This document shows positions 18,530 to 28,516 of a stretch of DNA of 64,000 nucleotides, piece after piece (the stretch's first letter is position 1; every line of letters starts with the position of its first letter). Location: assembly GCA_963845695.1 (NCBI GenBank), contig CAWJTQ010000016.1, positions 1-64,000 of the forward strand. Direction: 5' to 3'. A program made the translations under genes and the position numbers. Below the pieces are notes generated by a model. The model saw nothing but the letters and a program-made list of their open reading frames with translations. It ran no database searches and had not been told where the DNA came from. This DNA comes from CAWJTV01 sp963845695 (GTDB lineage Bacteria > Planctomycetota > Planctomycetia > Isosphaerales > Isosphaeraceae).

Positions 18530-19288
18530 TCACACCCCCCGAGCATGCGGGTCCCAGAGGATCTTGTGTTGCTGGAGTTGTAACCGGACCGGCAGCCGAG
18601 ATTCGAGGATCCAGGCGGCCAGCTCGGTCGGGTTGACTTGACTGAAGGACGTGCTGAGCAGGACCGGGCATCGCTCGGTCAGCCGTCTTGTGCGGATGAT
18701 CTCGGCGGCCCAGTCAAAATCGCGACGGTCGCAGACCACCACCTTGACCTCGTCGATCGGCTTGAGCCGGTCGAGGTTGCTCCAGACATTGGCCTCGACC
18801 TCGCCCGAGCCGGGCGTCTTGATGTCGAGGATGATGCGCACCCGGGGATCGACCGGCGTGGTGTCAATCGCCCCGCTGGTCTCCAGCAAGACGGTCTTGC
18901 CAGCATCGGCGAGCCGGGTCATGAGCGGATAAACCTCGGGCTGCAAGAGCGGCTCGCCGCCCGTCAGCTCGACCAGGTCGTCGCCGAGTTCCTGGACGCG
19001 GGCCACGATCGCGTCGGCGTCAAGAATCTCACCCTGATTGAAAGCGTGCGGTGTGTCGCAGTACACGCAGCGCAGGTGACAGGCCGTCAGCCGGATAAAA
19101 ATGCAGGGCAGCCCGGCGAACGTGCTCTCGCCTTGTAAGCTGCGGTAAATCTCGTGGATCAGCAGCGTCCCGGCCGGCTTGCCCTCCAGCGGTTTGAGCC
19201 GCTGATGAAGGCGCGCGGGGATCGATACTACCGGCAGTTCCGGGAGTGCATCGTTCGTCGTGTCTTGAATCAAGAGTCCGGAAGACAT
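18530..19288 (-). CDS. queE: 7-carboxy-7-deazaguanine synthase (radical SAM)
   Basis: QueE converts carboxytetrahydropterin to 7-carboxy-7-deazaguanine in queuosine synthesis. C70, C74 and C77 form the C-x3-C-x2-C cluster motif that is the usual radical SAM pattern (ACHLRCVYCDTPHAF). SLQGESTFAGLPCIFIRL and VELTGGEPLLQPE are typical QueE segments. At 252 residues it is full length. No other queuosine genes are in this window. Confidence 0.92.
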   Translation of the reverse strand: MSSGLLIQDTTNDALPELPVVSIPARLHQRLKPLEGKPAGTLLIHEIYRSLQGESTFAGLPCIFIRLTACHLRCVYCDTPHAFNQGEILDADAIVARVQELGDDLVELTGGEPLLQPEVYPLMTRLADAGKTVLLETSGAIDTTPVDPRVRIILDIKTPGSGEVEANVWSNLDRLKPIDEVKVVVCDRRDFDWAAEIIRTRRLTERCPVLLSTSFSQVNPTELAAWILESRLPVRLQLQQHKILWDPHARGV

Positions 19289-19440
19289 GGGCCTGCCTGT
19301 TGTGAGTCATCGACATTCGTCCTGAATTCATCATACGGAGCGTTCGCGGCTTCGCCCAGAGCAGCATCGCGTTGTCCGCGACATGCCAGGCGGCCTCGGG
19401 ATTGACCAGGTGCCAGATCGGGACCATAATTCGGATCATC

Positions 19441-19761
19441 ATGACGCGGGAACCGTTCACGATTGCGTTTGCCAGGGAAGTGAAAGAACATCTCCGGGCC
19501 ATCGAGCGGAAGTATCACGCTCTCATCCGCGAGACGATCGACGAGCAGTTACGATTCGAGCCTGACCGCGCGACCCGGAATCGGAAACCGCTCAAGCCGC
19601 CCGCTCCGTTCGAGGCCGGTTGGGAGCTCCGGTGTCGTCCCGATAACCGCTTCCTTGTCTTCTACGACCTCGACCTGGAAAACCGCGGAGTGGAGATCTT
19701 GGCCGTCGGGGTGAAAGAGAAAAACCGCTTGGACATCGGCGGCGAGGAAGTCAATTCATGA
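19441..19761 (+). CDS. RelE/ParE-type toxin of a type II toxin-antitoxin pair
   Basis: The ATG at 19441 gives about 106 residues with a RelE-like order: an N-terminal helix pair (FTIAFAREVKEHLRAIERKYHALIRETIDEQLRFEP) then strands WELRCRPDNRFLVFYDLD and VEILAVGVKEKNRL. Members act as mRNA interferases or gyrase inhibitors. The stop overlaps the ATG of the Phd-like gene (ATGA), so toxin precedes antitoxin, the reverse of the commonest order. Function is inferred from fold and partnership. Confidence 0.75.
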   Translation: MTREPFTIAFAREVKEHLRAIERKYHALIRETIDEQLRFEPDRATRNRKPLKPPAPFEAGWELRCRPDNRFLVFYDLDLENRGVEILAVGVKEKNRLDIGGEEVNS

Positions 19762-20072
19762 GAATCGCATCCATTGCAGACATCAAGGCGCGGTTCAGCG
19801 CGTATCTGAAGGAGAGCGAAAACGGACCGGTGATCGTCACGCGCAAGGGCCGGCCGGTCGCTGTCCTGCTCGGCATTCAGGATGAGGACGAGATCGAGCG
19901 ATTGGTCCTCGCTCACTCGCCCAAGTTCCAGGCCATTCTGGAAAAATCGAGACAGCAGATTCGCGATGGCGAGTGGCTCAGCGCGGAGGACTTCTGGCGG
20001 GAATTGGACGCCGAATCCGCCGAAACGCCCAAGGCCGAGCGAGCCCGGTCCAAGAAACGCGTTACCCAATGA
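19758..20072 (+). CDS. Phd/YefM family antitoxin
   Basis: The 104-residue protein starts MRIASIADIKARFSAYLKE and continues GPVIVTRKGRPVAVLLGIQDEDEIERL, the canonical Phd/YefM DNA-binding fold. A helical tail, expected to wrap the toxin, follows. It overlaps the toxin gene by four bases. Autoregulation is typical of the family, but no operator was identified upstream. Confidence 0.85.
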   Translation: MRIASIADIKARFSAYLKESENGPVIVTRKGRPVAVLLGIQDEDEIERLVLAHSPKFQAILEKSRQQIRDGEWLSAEDFWRELDAESAETPKAERARSKKRVTQ

Positions 20073-20079
20073 TGATCGT

Positions 20080-20497
20080 TTACCCGAGACTCTCGGAAAG
20101 GCTCAGAGACTCCGCCCATTCCGTCGGATCGAGGTCAACGCCGGGCGGGATGCACACGAGCAATAGCCCGCCCAAGACTCGTTCCCAGTGACCTCCCAGT
20201 TCTTCCAACTGGCGTAACAGAAATTGGCCCCACTCTCTGTCGATCTTCCATGGCGGGAGGATGAAGGTGAAGGTCCGCCAGCCGGAGCGCTCGACGACCC
20301 GGCGCACCTTGAGCCTTCCATCACCCACAGGCTCGGCCTCGACGACATCGCGGAAACCAGCCCCCTCGACGAGGATCGGCGCGGCCTCCAGCCGGTATAA
20401 GTTCTCACCCACGCTGCGCGATCGGGACGCTGACACAGCGGTTCTCATCAGGGAACTCGAGGACCACCTCGTCATCGCCGCTGAAGATTACGGTCAT
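20080..20497 (-). CDS. Conserved hypothetical protein, DUF4265-like (one frameshift)
   Basis: The ATG at 20497 gives MTVIFSGDDEVVLEFPDEN. An indel near 20410 shifts to GENLYRLEAAPILVEGAGFRDVVEAEPVGDGRLKVRRVVERSGWRTFTFILP, ending in LDPTEWAESLSL. The small, acidic, strand-rich layout resembles DUF4265 proteins, whose function is unknown. It is convergent with the Phd gene. The family call is tentative. Confidence 0.5.
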
Positions 20498-20568
20498 CGG
20501 TACGTCTGAAGACATCCTTCGCACTTCTACTTTCCTTTCGTGCCGCTTACTTGCAGCACTTCTTCTTG

Positions 20569-21296
20569 TCATCCCAGCCGGCGGCGCTGGCAGGCGGCGG
20601 TGTAGGTCGCCTCCAGATCGATGCGGAGAGCGAACTCGGCATTGAGCGCCAGGGGGAGCACCGGTAAGGGCTGACCGATCGTCAGCGTCGACGGCCAGAT
20701 CTCGATCTGTTCCTGCCCGTCGCGGACGATCGGTCGATACGCGACTCCGTAGAGGACCGCCTCAGCCGGCATCGAGAAGGCATTACCATGGCCAAGAACC
20801 TGCATGATCTCGTTGTGCAGGTTCGAGCGACGACTGGTGACGATATCGATCACGATGAGGCTGATACCTCGGCAGAGATAGCTGGCGCACTTGACCGAGA
20901 ACGCCTGGCGTTGTGCGAGCGCGGTCCTTGTTACCGGGGCTGACGAGCTCGATCGCCGCCACGAGCCGGGCCCCGCCCTCGCTCTCGAAGATGAGGACTT
21001 CGAAAGCGTCGGGGAACACGGCCGGGACGACCATCGTCGGAGCCGGTGGTGACCAGACGCGAGGAGGCAAGGTGGTTGTTCCGCCGGCTCGCTGTCGGGA
21101 TGGTTCGGAATCGGTGAAGGTGGCCACGTCGATCTCGACCCATGGGCCGAGACTGCGCGTGTTCCTCGGCGAAGTAGCCTTCGGGCAGCAGCGATTCGTT
21201 CAAGGAGTCGGCGATGGCCCCGGCCCAGTTGACGTGGAACGATTCCCAGTGCCGCCGCGGGGCCAGGGGAGCATGGAAATGGTCGAGCAGTGGCAT
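20569..21296 (-). CDS. DUF4058-type protein, short variant, frameshifted
   Basis: Three minus-strand frames join into one protein: MPLLDHFHAPLAPRRHWESFHVNWAGAIADSLNESLLPEGYFAEEH, then PDAFEVLIFESEGGARLVAAIELVSPGNKDR, then LIVIDIVTSRRSNLHNEI to the C-terminus. Segments such as AAIELVSPGNKDR parallel the nuclease-like core of the 3.4-kb DUF4058 protein. At least two indels are needed, near 21150 and 20920. Function is unknown. Confidence 0.6.
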
Positions 21297-21327
21297 CGTG
21301 ATGCCCTCCTTTCCGGGTCGCGCCCGG

Positions 21328-23533
21328 TCATTTCCGCTTGATGATCCGGTTGACACGCTCGGCCTCGGCCTTGATGAACTCGACCTCGAGGAACGGGTCG
21401 GACGACATCCGCTGGAAGCGGACGTTGCCATCGGCGTCGATCAGGAACGTGCCGTGGAGTGGCTGGCTCTCGAAGTCGTCGTAAGACCGGTAGAGCTTGA
21501 ACAGCATCGAGCTTGGGGTCGGCCACCATCGGCATCGGGAACTTGACGGCGTCCTTGTTGTTCTTGAGGGCCTTGGTGGCTTCGGCGTCGTCGCTGCCAA
21601 TGGCGACGGTCTCGACGTTCAGCTTCTTGAGGGCCTCGTACGCCTTGCCGAAGAGCTCGAGTTGCTGCATGCAGTGGGCGCACTTGCCGCCGAGGTAGAA
21701 GATGACCAGGACGTTCTTTCCTTTGTGACCGGCAAGGGACCAGGGCTTGCCGGCGGTATCCGCCGCGGAGAACGGCAGGGCGGGGGTGGGGGACCAGACC
21801 AGGGGCCCGAGGGTCGTCAGGTTGATCCGGTTGATGGCGGTCTCGTCGGAGCCGGTGCGCTGGGCGGGATCGGAGACTGGCGGCGTCCAGGTCTTGTCGG
21901 CCTTCCAGCGGGCGACGATCGGTTCGAGACGGCGAAAGACGGGCAGATCGCGATCGGCCCATCGGGCGATCGGGACCAGCGTACGGTAGGCGTCGCGGGC
22001 CTCCTTCTCCTTACCGGCGGCCTGGAGGATCTCGACCAGGGCGGCCAGCGGGGCGACCAGGTTCGGGTTCTGATCGACGCCCTTCCGCGCCGTAGTCTCG
22101 GCAAAGCCGTAGTTTCGCGCCGTCAGGTGGGCACGAGCCAGCGCCTCGGGGCGCATTGAACTGGCCTTGGCGAACTGCTCGAACGCCGGGCCGACCTCAC
22201 CGCGGGCCAGGTGCTGGTAGCCTTCCAGTTCCGCGAGGGCGGTCTTGGCCGACGCGATGGTCAGTTTCTTGAGGGCCTCGATCTGCTCGGCCAGCTTCTT
22301 GGCGTCGTTCTTGGCGGCATAGGCTTGGCCCAGGGTGTACGCCTTCTCCCGCTGCTCCTGGGGGACGTTCGACCAGTCGAGCGCGCCGGAGGTGGTGGCT
22401 TCGATCAGGTCGTCCCAGAGCTCGTAGCGGGTGAGGACCTCCGCCCATCGGATCCGGCCGTTCCGCTGCGGCGAGCCGCCATCATTGGGACCGTTCTTCT
22501 GCGGGTCGCGGGGCTGTTCGACGAGATTCCGGGCCACGGCGATGGCATCGTGGACCCGGCCGATGTGGCTGTAGCTGGTGCAGAGCCACTGATTGTTATG
22601 GGCGTAGTTGTGGATCTCGAACGGCATGACCCGATCGCGGATCATGTAGGCATGGTCGACCCGTGCCGAGGCCTCCTGCTGGTAGGCAGCGTCGGCATAA
22701 CGCTTGAGTCCGGTGTAGGTGTGGCCGGGCATGTGCCAGGCATGCGCGATCCCGGGCGCTGATGGGCCAAAGAGCGCGGCCGACTTCTCGGCACGGATCG
22801 GCTTGACGCCGTCCCAGAGGTGGATGCGGTAGTGGTGCGCGCCGGGATGCATTGCCTCGACTTGCAAGACCGAATCGATCATCGTATCGACCCAGACTCG
22901 GTTGGGTCCCCCGCTGCCGGCCGACTGCCAGGCGACCATCGCCGACCAGGCGCGGGCATCGATGTCATCGGGGAAGTCCTGGAGCACCAACTCGAGTCCA
23001 TGGAGCCAGTTCTTCTGCCGGGTCTGCTGGTTGCCGCCCTCCTTGTAGAAGGCCTCGAGCGCGGAGATGTAGAGTTGCTCGCGCCGGGAGGCCGAGGCGG
23101 CCCGCTTGGTGGCATCCTTGAGGAACTCCTTGGCCCGCTTGGGATTATTGACGTTGGACATGGCCATCCCCCAGTAGGCGATGGCACAATCCGGGTCGAT
23201 CTTGGCGGCCTGACGGAACGACCGTTCCGATTCGAGGTAATAGAAGGAATGGAGCTGGGCGACGCCCTGATCGATGAACGCCTGAGCCTCGGGCTTCTTG
23301 GTGGTGGCCGCGAAGTGGACCTTCCCCATGCCGGGCATCAGATAGGCCGCGTGTCGCGGTCCGTCGTTGAACGCCTCGCCGTGCACCGAATGTCCGGGCG
23401 CGGGGACGGCAGGGTTGGTCTCGGAAGCTGAGGCGGTCGGCTTGACTGGCTCGTCGCCGTGAATCCGGGGAGAGAGGCAGAAAATACCCACGGCGGCGAG
23501 GAATGCTCCGAACCAACTCGAGGATACGCGCAT
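21328..23533 (-). CDS. Secreted TPR-repeat protein with C-terminal redoxin domain
   Basis: A signal peptide (MRVSSSWFGAFLAAVGIFCLSPRIHG) is followed by roughly 480 residues of helical TPR-like repeats, for example LESERSFRQAAKIDPDCAIAYWGMAM. A thioredoxin-like AhpC/TSA domain then begins at AGKPWSLAGHKGKNVLVIFYLGGKCAHCMQQL, whose C-A-H-C is the redox pair. One indel near 21505 shifts the last part, which continues as LFKLYRSYDDFESQPLHGTFLIDADGNVRF and ends in IIKRK. Likely a periplasmic or exported redox scaffold. The substrate is unknown. Confidence 0.82.
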
Positions 23534-23824
23534 CGACAAGGTCTCCGGTGGGCAATACGGCGGGAACACACTGGGGGTCGATTGGGACAGACCGAATGCC
23601 ATCGGCCGATCTACGATTGGCTCGAGGCCGATCGTCTGATTGTCGCCGAATCACCGAATGAATTCGAGACTGTACCCCGCCGCTTCGTTGGGTCGTGCTC
23701 GTCACCGGCTTACCCGGCTGATGGGAATCGGGGCGACGGTGAATTCTGGAAGTCGTGAGGAACGCGGCAACAACGACCAGCCCATACGAGCCCGACTGCG
23801 CGAGCGAGTGAATTCCGGCGGGGA

Positions 23825-24010
23825 TCATGCGTCAGGGATATTGGCGATCGAGATTCGTGGGTCATCGGGATCGTCGGGATTGGAATCGATCAGACGTGTC
23901 GCGACGAAGAGGCGACGTCCCTCGAGAACCGGTCGGAGGTCGTAGTGGTCCTCATGCATGGACCACTCAGGACGCCGCTCGACAACCTGGTCGATCTCTC
24001 CACCCGTGCT
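23825..24010 (-). pseudogene. C-terminal fragment paralogous to the 117-aa protein at 48.2-48.5 kb
   Basis: The frame ends STGGEIDQVVERRPEWSM followed by a His-Tyr-Asp-Leu-Arg core and FVATRLIDSNPDDPDDPRIS. The same segment of the intact protein at 48189-48542 reads SAGGEIDQIVERRPEWSM and YVETRLIFSDPDDPDNPQIL, so about 60 residues align almost without gaps. Upstream of residue STGG the similarity stops, no start codon context exists, and the antitoxin-like partner gene is absent. It is a solo remnant. Confidence 0.75.
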
Positions 24011-25393
24011 GAGAAAATCGCGACATCTCGGCGATCGCCACTCGATCATGGGCGGTGAGGTGACCGACTCCGAGGGCCGGAGTGATCCGCCGGGATGATC
24101 CGCAACGGCCCTGCGCTGGGCTCGCCCGCCGCCGAGGGGCTGCGCCTGCGCGGATTGTGGCACAGAATGGCACTGGATGGCCATAATTCGGCAGGCCCCC
24201 CTCGCCGATCTCGTGGGCCCGAAGCGAGTTCGGGCCCGACACGGTCCGCACCGGTCTCCCAGGTGGCGGCCTGCGGAAGGCGGGAGTTTCGGTTTCCCCA
24301 GGTCATCGATCGCGGCGGCCTCAGGCGCGGCTTCGAGGTGGTTTAACGGCCATCTATCTATAGGATACCGCAGGAATTGGAAAAAATAAATGCACCTAGT
24401 CCGGAAATTGGTGATTTTCGATCCCGAAGTCGGAACTGGGTCAGGAGATAAAAAAATACAAGAAAAAAAAGTCGGGAAACTGCGTTCGGCAAACTCCCGG
24501 TCCGGGTGGGGAGTGGAAGGGGGCGAGGCGACCGCCGGCTCAACGCGCTGCCCCCCGATGCCGCCACGACCGGCGCGGAGATCGGTGGTGATCGGCGCGG
24601 AGTGTCTTTTTCCCCGTCCCCGTTTCTTCGGTCCGACGTCCCCGCTTTTTCGGTCCAGCCGATCAATCGCCATCGGAGACGAGGAGTGCCGACCGGATCG
24701 CCTGGTCGCCTCGGCGAAGAAACTCTGGTGGCTCATGGGCCGAGATCGGTAAAGGCCCCTGCCAGCGGATTTGTAGGGTGGGTACAACCCACCATCCGAC
24801 TTGGGGTTATGGTGGGTTGCACCCACCCTACACCCGAGGCCATCACCAATCCGGACCCATGAGCCGAAGCTTTTGGGGGATTGGCCTCTCGGATGAGGAA
24901 AACCCGAGATGGGAGCGGCCGCCGGGGACGATGATTGGCCCCGACTGCCGCGAAAGCGCGGACTGCTTTGAGTGAACTTCCGTCACGTCGGACATGATCT
25001 GTCCATCCACGTCCTTATCATGGAGGCGATGGGACGGCGCGTGCTGGAACCGAACATGTTGTCACCGGCCACTCTTGAGAACGGGAGTTCGTTCAGGCCA
25101 TCTGGCAAAAAAACATAAATTTCGAGGGACCAGCCTCTTGTGCACATCCGTCCCGTAGCGCACAATGCAAGCCGACAACAATCGCATCGTGCCAGCGCGA
25201 CTCGATGAAACGATGGCTTAGGCTTGCGAGAAGGCCCATGCCATGCAATCCGCGACGGAGCGACATCGGGTTGTTCCGGTTCGCGATCGAGCCGCCAGAA
25301 GCTTGGCAGCCGCTGTCGGTTTGAGACCTGATCCAAAGAGGTCCCGCGGATGAGCCTCGGCTGAGTCATTGTCTTCAAGGAAGGGCGTCAGGC
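24011..25393. other. Gene-poor region upstream of the CRISPR-Cas locus
   Basis: About 1.4 kb without a supportable gene. It contains an A-rich patch near 24380-24480 of unusually low GC, a 59-bp palindromic element (24773-24831) and presumably the cas promoter just before 25394. Long minus-strand frames here lack any conserved segment except the remnant at the 23.8-kb end. Confidence 0.5.
24773..24831. repeat. 59-bp palindromic element (MITE/REP-like)
   Basis: Two 23-base arms (24773-24795 and 24809-24831) are inverted complements with one mismatch, separated by 13 bases. Each arm has GTAGGGTGGGT at its outer end and AACCCACCAT inside. It could fold into a long hairpin. A half-element is at about 53829-53850 (GGATGGTGGATTGCACCCAC). 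Confidence 0.8.
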
Positions 25394-26006
25394 ATGCCCA
25401 TCATTGATCTTTCGTTCGTGCTGATGGGAAAGACGGTCCCTCTGGACCACGGTTACAACCTCTTCTCGGCCCTGTGCGGAATCGTGCCCGAGCTGCACGG
25501 GGATCGCGGGGTCGGGGTCCAGCCGATCAGGGGGCGACAGAGCGCGCCGGGAGTCTTGAGCCTGCTCAATCAGTCCAGGCTCCGGATTCGGCTGCATTCG
25601 GAGCAGATTGCCCCCTATATCGCGGTCGCTGGCAAGGTGCTGGACCTTGAGGGTCATCATCTGCGTGTCGGGATTCCCCAGGTCGAGCCACTGAAGCCTG
25701 TGGCGAACCTGGGCGCCCGGCTGGTGACGTTTCGGCGTGCTATGGATCCGGCGGCATTCGAGGCCGATGTCCGCCGCGAGCTGGAGCGCATGAGGATCGC
25801 CGCAACGCCCCACTTCCTGCCCGCGACCCGGCCGAAGTTCGAAGGGCAACCGAATGCGCCGCGTGATGAAGGTCAAGGATCGAAGGATCGTCGGCTACGC
25901 CCTGCGAGTCTTCGGACTGACTGCGGAGGAATCGATCCGGTTGCAAGAAGAGGGCCTTGGAGGTCGGAGGCGGATGGGATGTGGGGTGTTCAGCCCGATG
26001 ATGTGA
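25394..26006 (+). CDS. cas6: CRISPR pre-crRNA endoribonuclease Cas6, Cmx6 (MYXAN) type; one frameshift
   Basis: Cas6 cuts pre-crRNA within the repeat. The start (IDLSFVLMGKTVPLDHGYNLFSALC) and mid-protein block (PYIAVAGKVLDLEGHHLRVGIPQV) match the Cmx6 group of Cas6. An indel near 25850 shifts the frame; the next frame gives RRVMKVKDRRIVGYALRV and the Gly-rich RNA-binding loop EEGLGGRRRMGCGVF, ending at 26006, for about 203 residues. It is the first gene of the cas operon. The likely active His lies in PLDHGYNL, inferred from family pattern. Confidence 0.85.
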
Positions 26007-26058
26007 GTGTGGAAGCGAGGCGTGACGCGGCATCACTGAGCCAAAACGGGATCCCCTC

Positions 26059-28516
26059 ATGAGACCACTCTTCGCAAAATCGGCTCGAGATGGCTCTGGG
26101 CAAAAAACCCTTCCCGAGCACACGAATGATGTCCTGTGCGCCGCGGACGCCCTCTTCGGCCGGGAAGGCTCGCCAACCCGACTCGCTTTGTCATGGCTCC
26201 GATTCTTTGGCATCCCCGATTCGGAGTTCGTTCGTTTTCTGCGCCATCTACGCGTCAGCGCCGCGGCGCACGACTGGGGCAAGGCCAACGACGGGTTCCA
26301 AGACGCTGTGACGAACGGCGGCCAGCAGGTTCTTCGCCATGAACACCTCAGTGGTCTGATGCTTGTTGAACTGATGGATAACCGCGACGTACTGCATTGG
26401 CTCCGCAACTCAGGAATCGACGAAGTGGCCCTCCTTTCAGCCGTGATCTCGCACCATCTCAAGGTTGGCAGGAAAGGTGAACACGCTCTTGGGGCGTACG
26501 TGGGGAAAAGAGATACACTCTCACTGTTTACCAACCATGAGGACTTCGCGATCGTTTGGCAGTCGATCCAGGCCGAAGTCGGCTCACCGTGTCCTGTCCC
26601 GCTGGCGTTTCAGTCGCTCTGGAGGAAGGCGGACATACACGGTAAGCGCGACGCAATGACCTCGAGGTTCGAAAAGGAGGCTTCCCGACTCCGAGACGAT
26701 GCGACCCGGCGTCGAGTTGCGGCGATCCGTGCGGCGCTGATAGTCGCCGATGCTGTCGGCTCGGCCGAAGTTCGGATGAAACACGAACATGGGGAAAGCG
26801 CCGAATCAACGATTGCCCAATGGGTTCGAGAATGCTTTTCGACGGTTCTGACCGGCGATGACGTCTGGACGAAGATCACCAAGAAGCGGATCGCGGAACT
26901 GCGGAACCGAAAGCGTTGGAACGACACTGGGGGCCACGCCTACGAGGATGAGCGCGGTTTCAGCGAGTTCCAGGTCGGGATCGTGCAGCAAGGCCATCGC
27001 GTCCTGTTGACGGCCCCGTGCGGATCGGGCAAGACGTTGGCGGCCTGGAATTGGATCAAGGCCCAGCTCGACCGGGAACTCGCGGCGCGCGTCCTGTTCC
27101 TCTACCCCACGCGGGCGACGGCAACGGAGGGATTTCGCGACTACGTGTCGTGGGCCCCCGAGGATGAGGCCGGACTCTTGAGCGGTACGGCCGATTACGA
27201 ACTTCAAGGCATGTTCGAGACGCCGGACGACACGACAGACTCGCGCAAGAACCGCGAGTATCGATCGGACCCGCGTCTTTACGCACTGGGCCACTGGAAG
27301 AAACGGATCTTCTCAGCCACGGCCGACCAGTTCTTCCCATTCATGCAATACAGCTACGGACCAATTTGCCGCCTGCCCTTGCTGGTCGAATCGGTGCTGG
27401 TGGTGGACGAAGTGCATAGCTTTGACAAGTCCATGTTTTCGACGCTCAAGCGCTTCCTGAAGGAGTTTCCAACCATCCCGGTCCTCTGCATGACGGCAAC
27501 GCTCCCCGCCGAGCGAAGGAACGACCTGATCGCCTGCGGTCTGAAGCCCTGCCCCGAGACGCTCCCGGACGATCTCGTTATCGACGCGGAATACCCGCGA
27601 TATCACATCGAGTGGGTCGAGGGCGAGCGAAGCGGAGAAGCTGGTCAAGGATGCGTTTGTGAGTCGCAAGCGAGTGCTCTGGGTCGCCAACCGGGTGAGC
27701 GATTGTCAGGCTGCGTTCAAGAGCTTGCAGGACGATGATGACCAAGGACCTATTCCCCCCGGGGACATCAAACCCCTCTGCTATCACAGTCGGTTCAAGC
27801 TCTGCGATCGCAGGAATCGACACAGGGAATTGATCCAAGCCTTCAAGGACGCTGTGAAGGAGGGTGCACCGCCCCAGGCCGTCCTAGGTGTGACGACCCA
27901 GGTTTGTGAGATGTCCCTCGATTTGGACGCGGAGATCCTCGTGACGGAACTGGCCCCGATCGCCTCGCTCATCCAGCGGATGGGCCGTTGCAACCGCGAC
28001 TCCAAGAAAATGAGAGAAGGAGAACGACCGATCGGCAGGGTTTACGTCATCCGCCCCGAGTCCGGCAAGGAAAAGCCCTACGAGAAAAAGGAGCTGGACG
28101 TCGCGAAAAAGTTCGTGGACGAGCTCGCGGGTAAGGATGTCTCGCAGGCTACGTTGGAAAAGGTCTACCGAGATTGCGATCCTGGAGAAGTCGAACCCCA
28201 GAAACTCTGCCCATTTCTGGACAGCGGCCCGTACGCTGAGGCTCGGGAAGAGTCTTTTCGCGAGACCGACGATTTCACCGTGCCGTGTATTCTCGACGAC
28301 GACGTGCGAAAGGTAAAGGCCGCGATTGCCGCCCGGAAGCCCATCGACGGCTTTATCCTCCCCGTGCCTCATTTGCCATATCTCGTCAAGGAGCCGGGGC
28401 CTGGCGCGTCTCAACTTCCTCGCTGGCTACGAATCGCGGAGAGCAACCGATACGACAAGCTAATCGGCTTCGACAACCGACCACGCCCCGACTCCGAAAG
28501 AGGCAGCGACTCATGA
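26059..28516 (+). CDS. cas3: CRISPR-associated helicase/nuclease Cas3 (HD + DExH); one frameshift
   Basis: Cas3 degrades target DNA recruited by Cascade. The N-terminal HD nuclease shows an upstream His (PEHTNDVLCAADALF) and the A-H-D-W-G-K motif. The helicase follows with Walker A APCGSGKT, the DEVH box (VVDEVHSFDKSMFSTL), motif III MTATLP and motif VI IQRMGRCNRD. An indel near 27630 splits it; the second frame resumes at AEKLVKDAFVSRKRVLWVANR. The total of about 818 residues is usual for fused HD-helicase Cas3. Its stop overlaps the cas8 start. Confidence 0.93.

Noticed and set aside
23825..24826. A 333-residue minus-strand gene
   Set aside because: Only the last about 60 residues resemble any protein; the rest crosses a palindrome and A-rich intergenic DNA.
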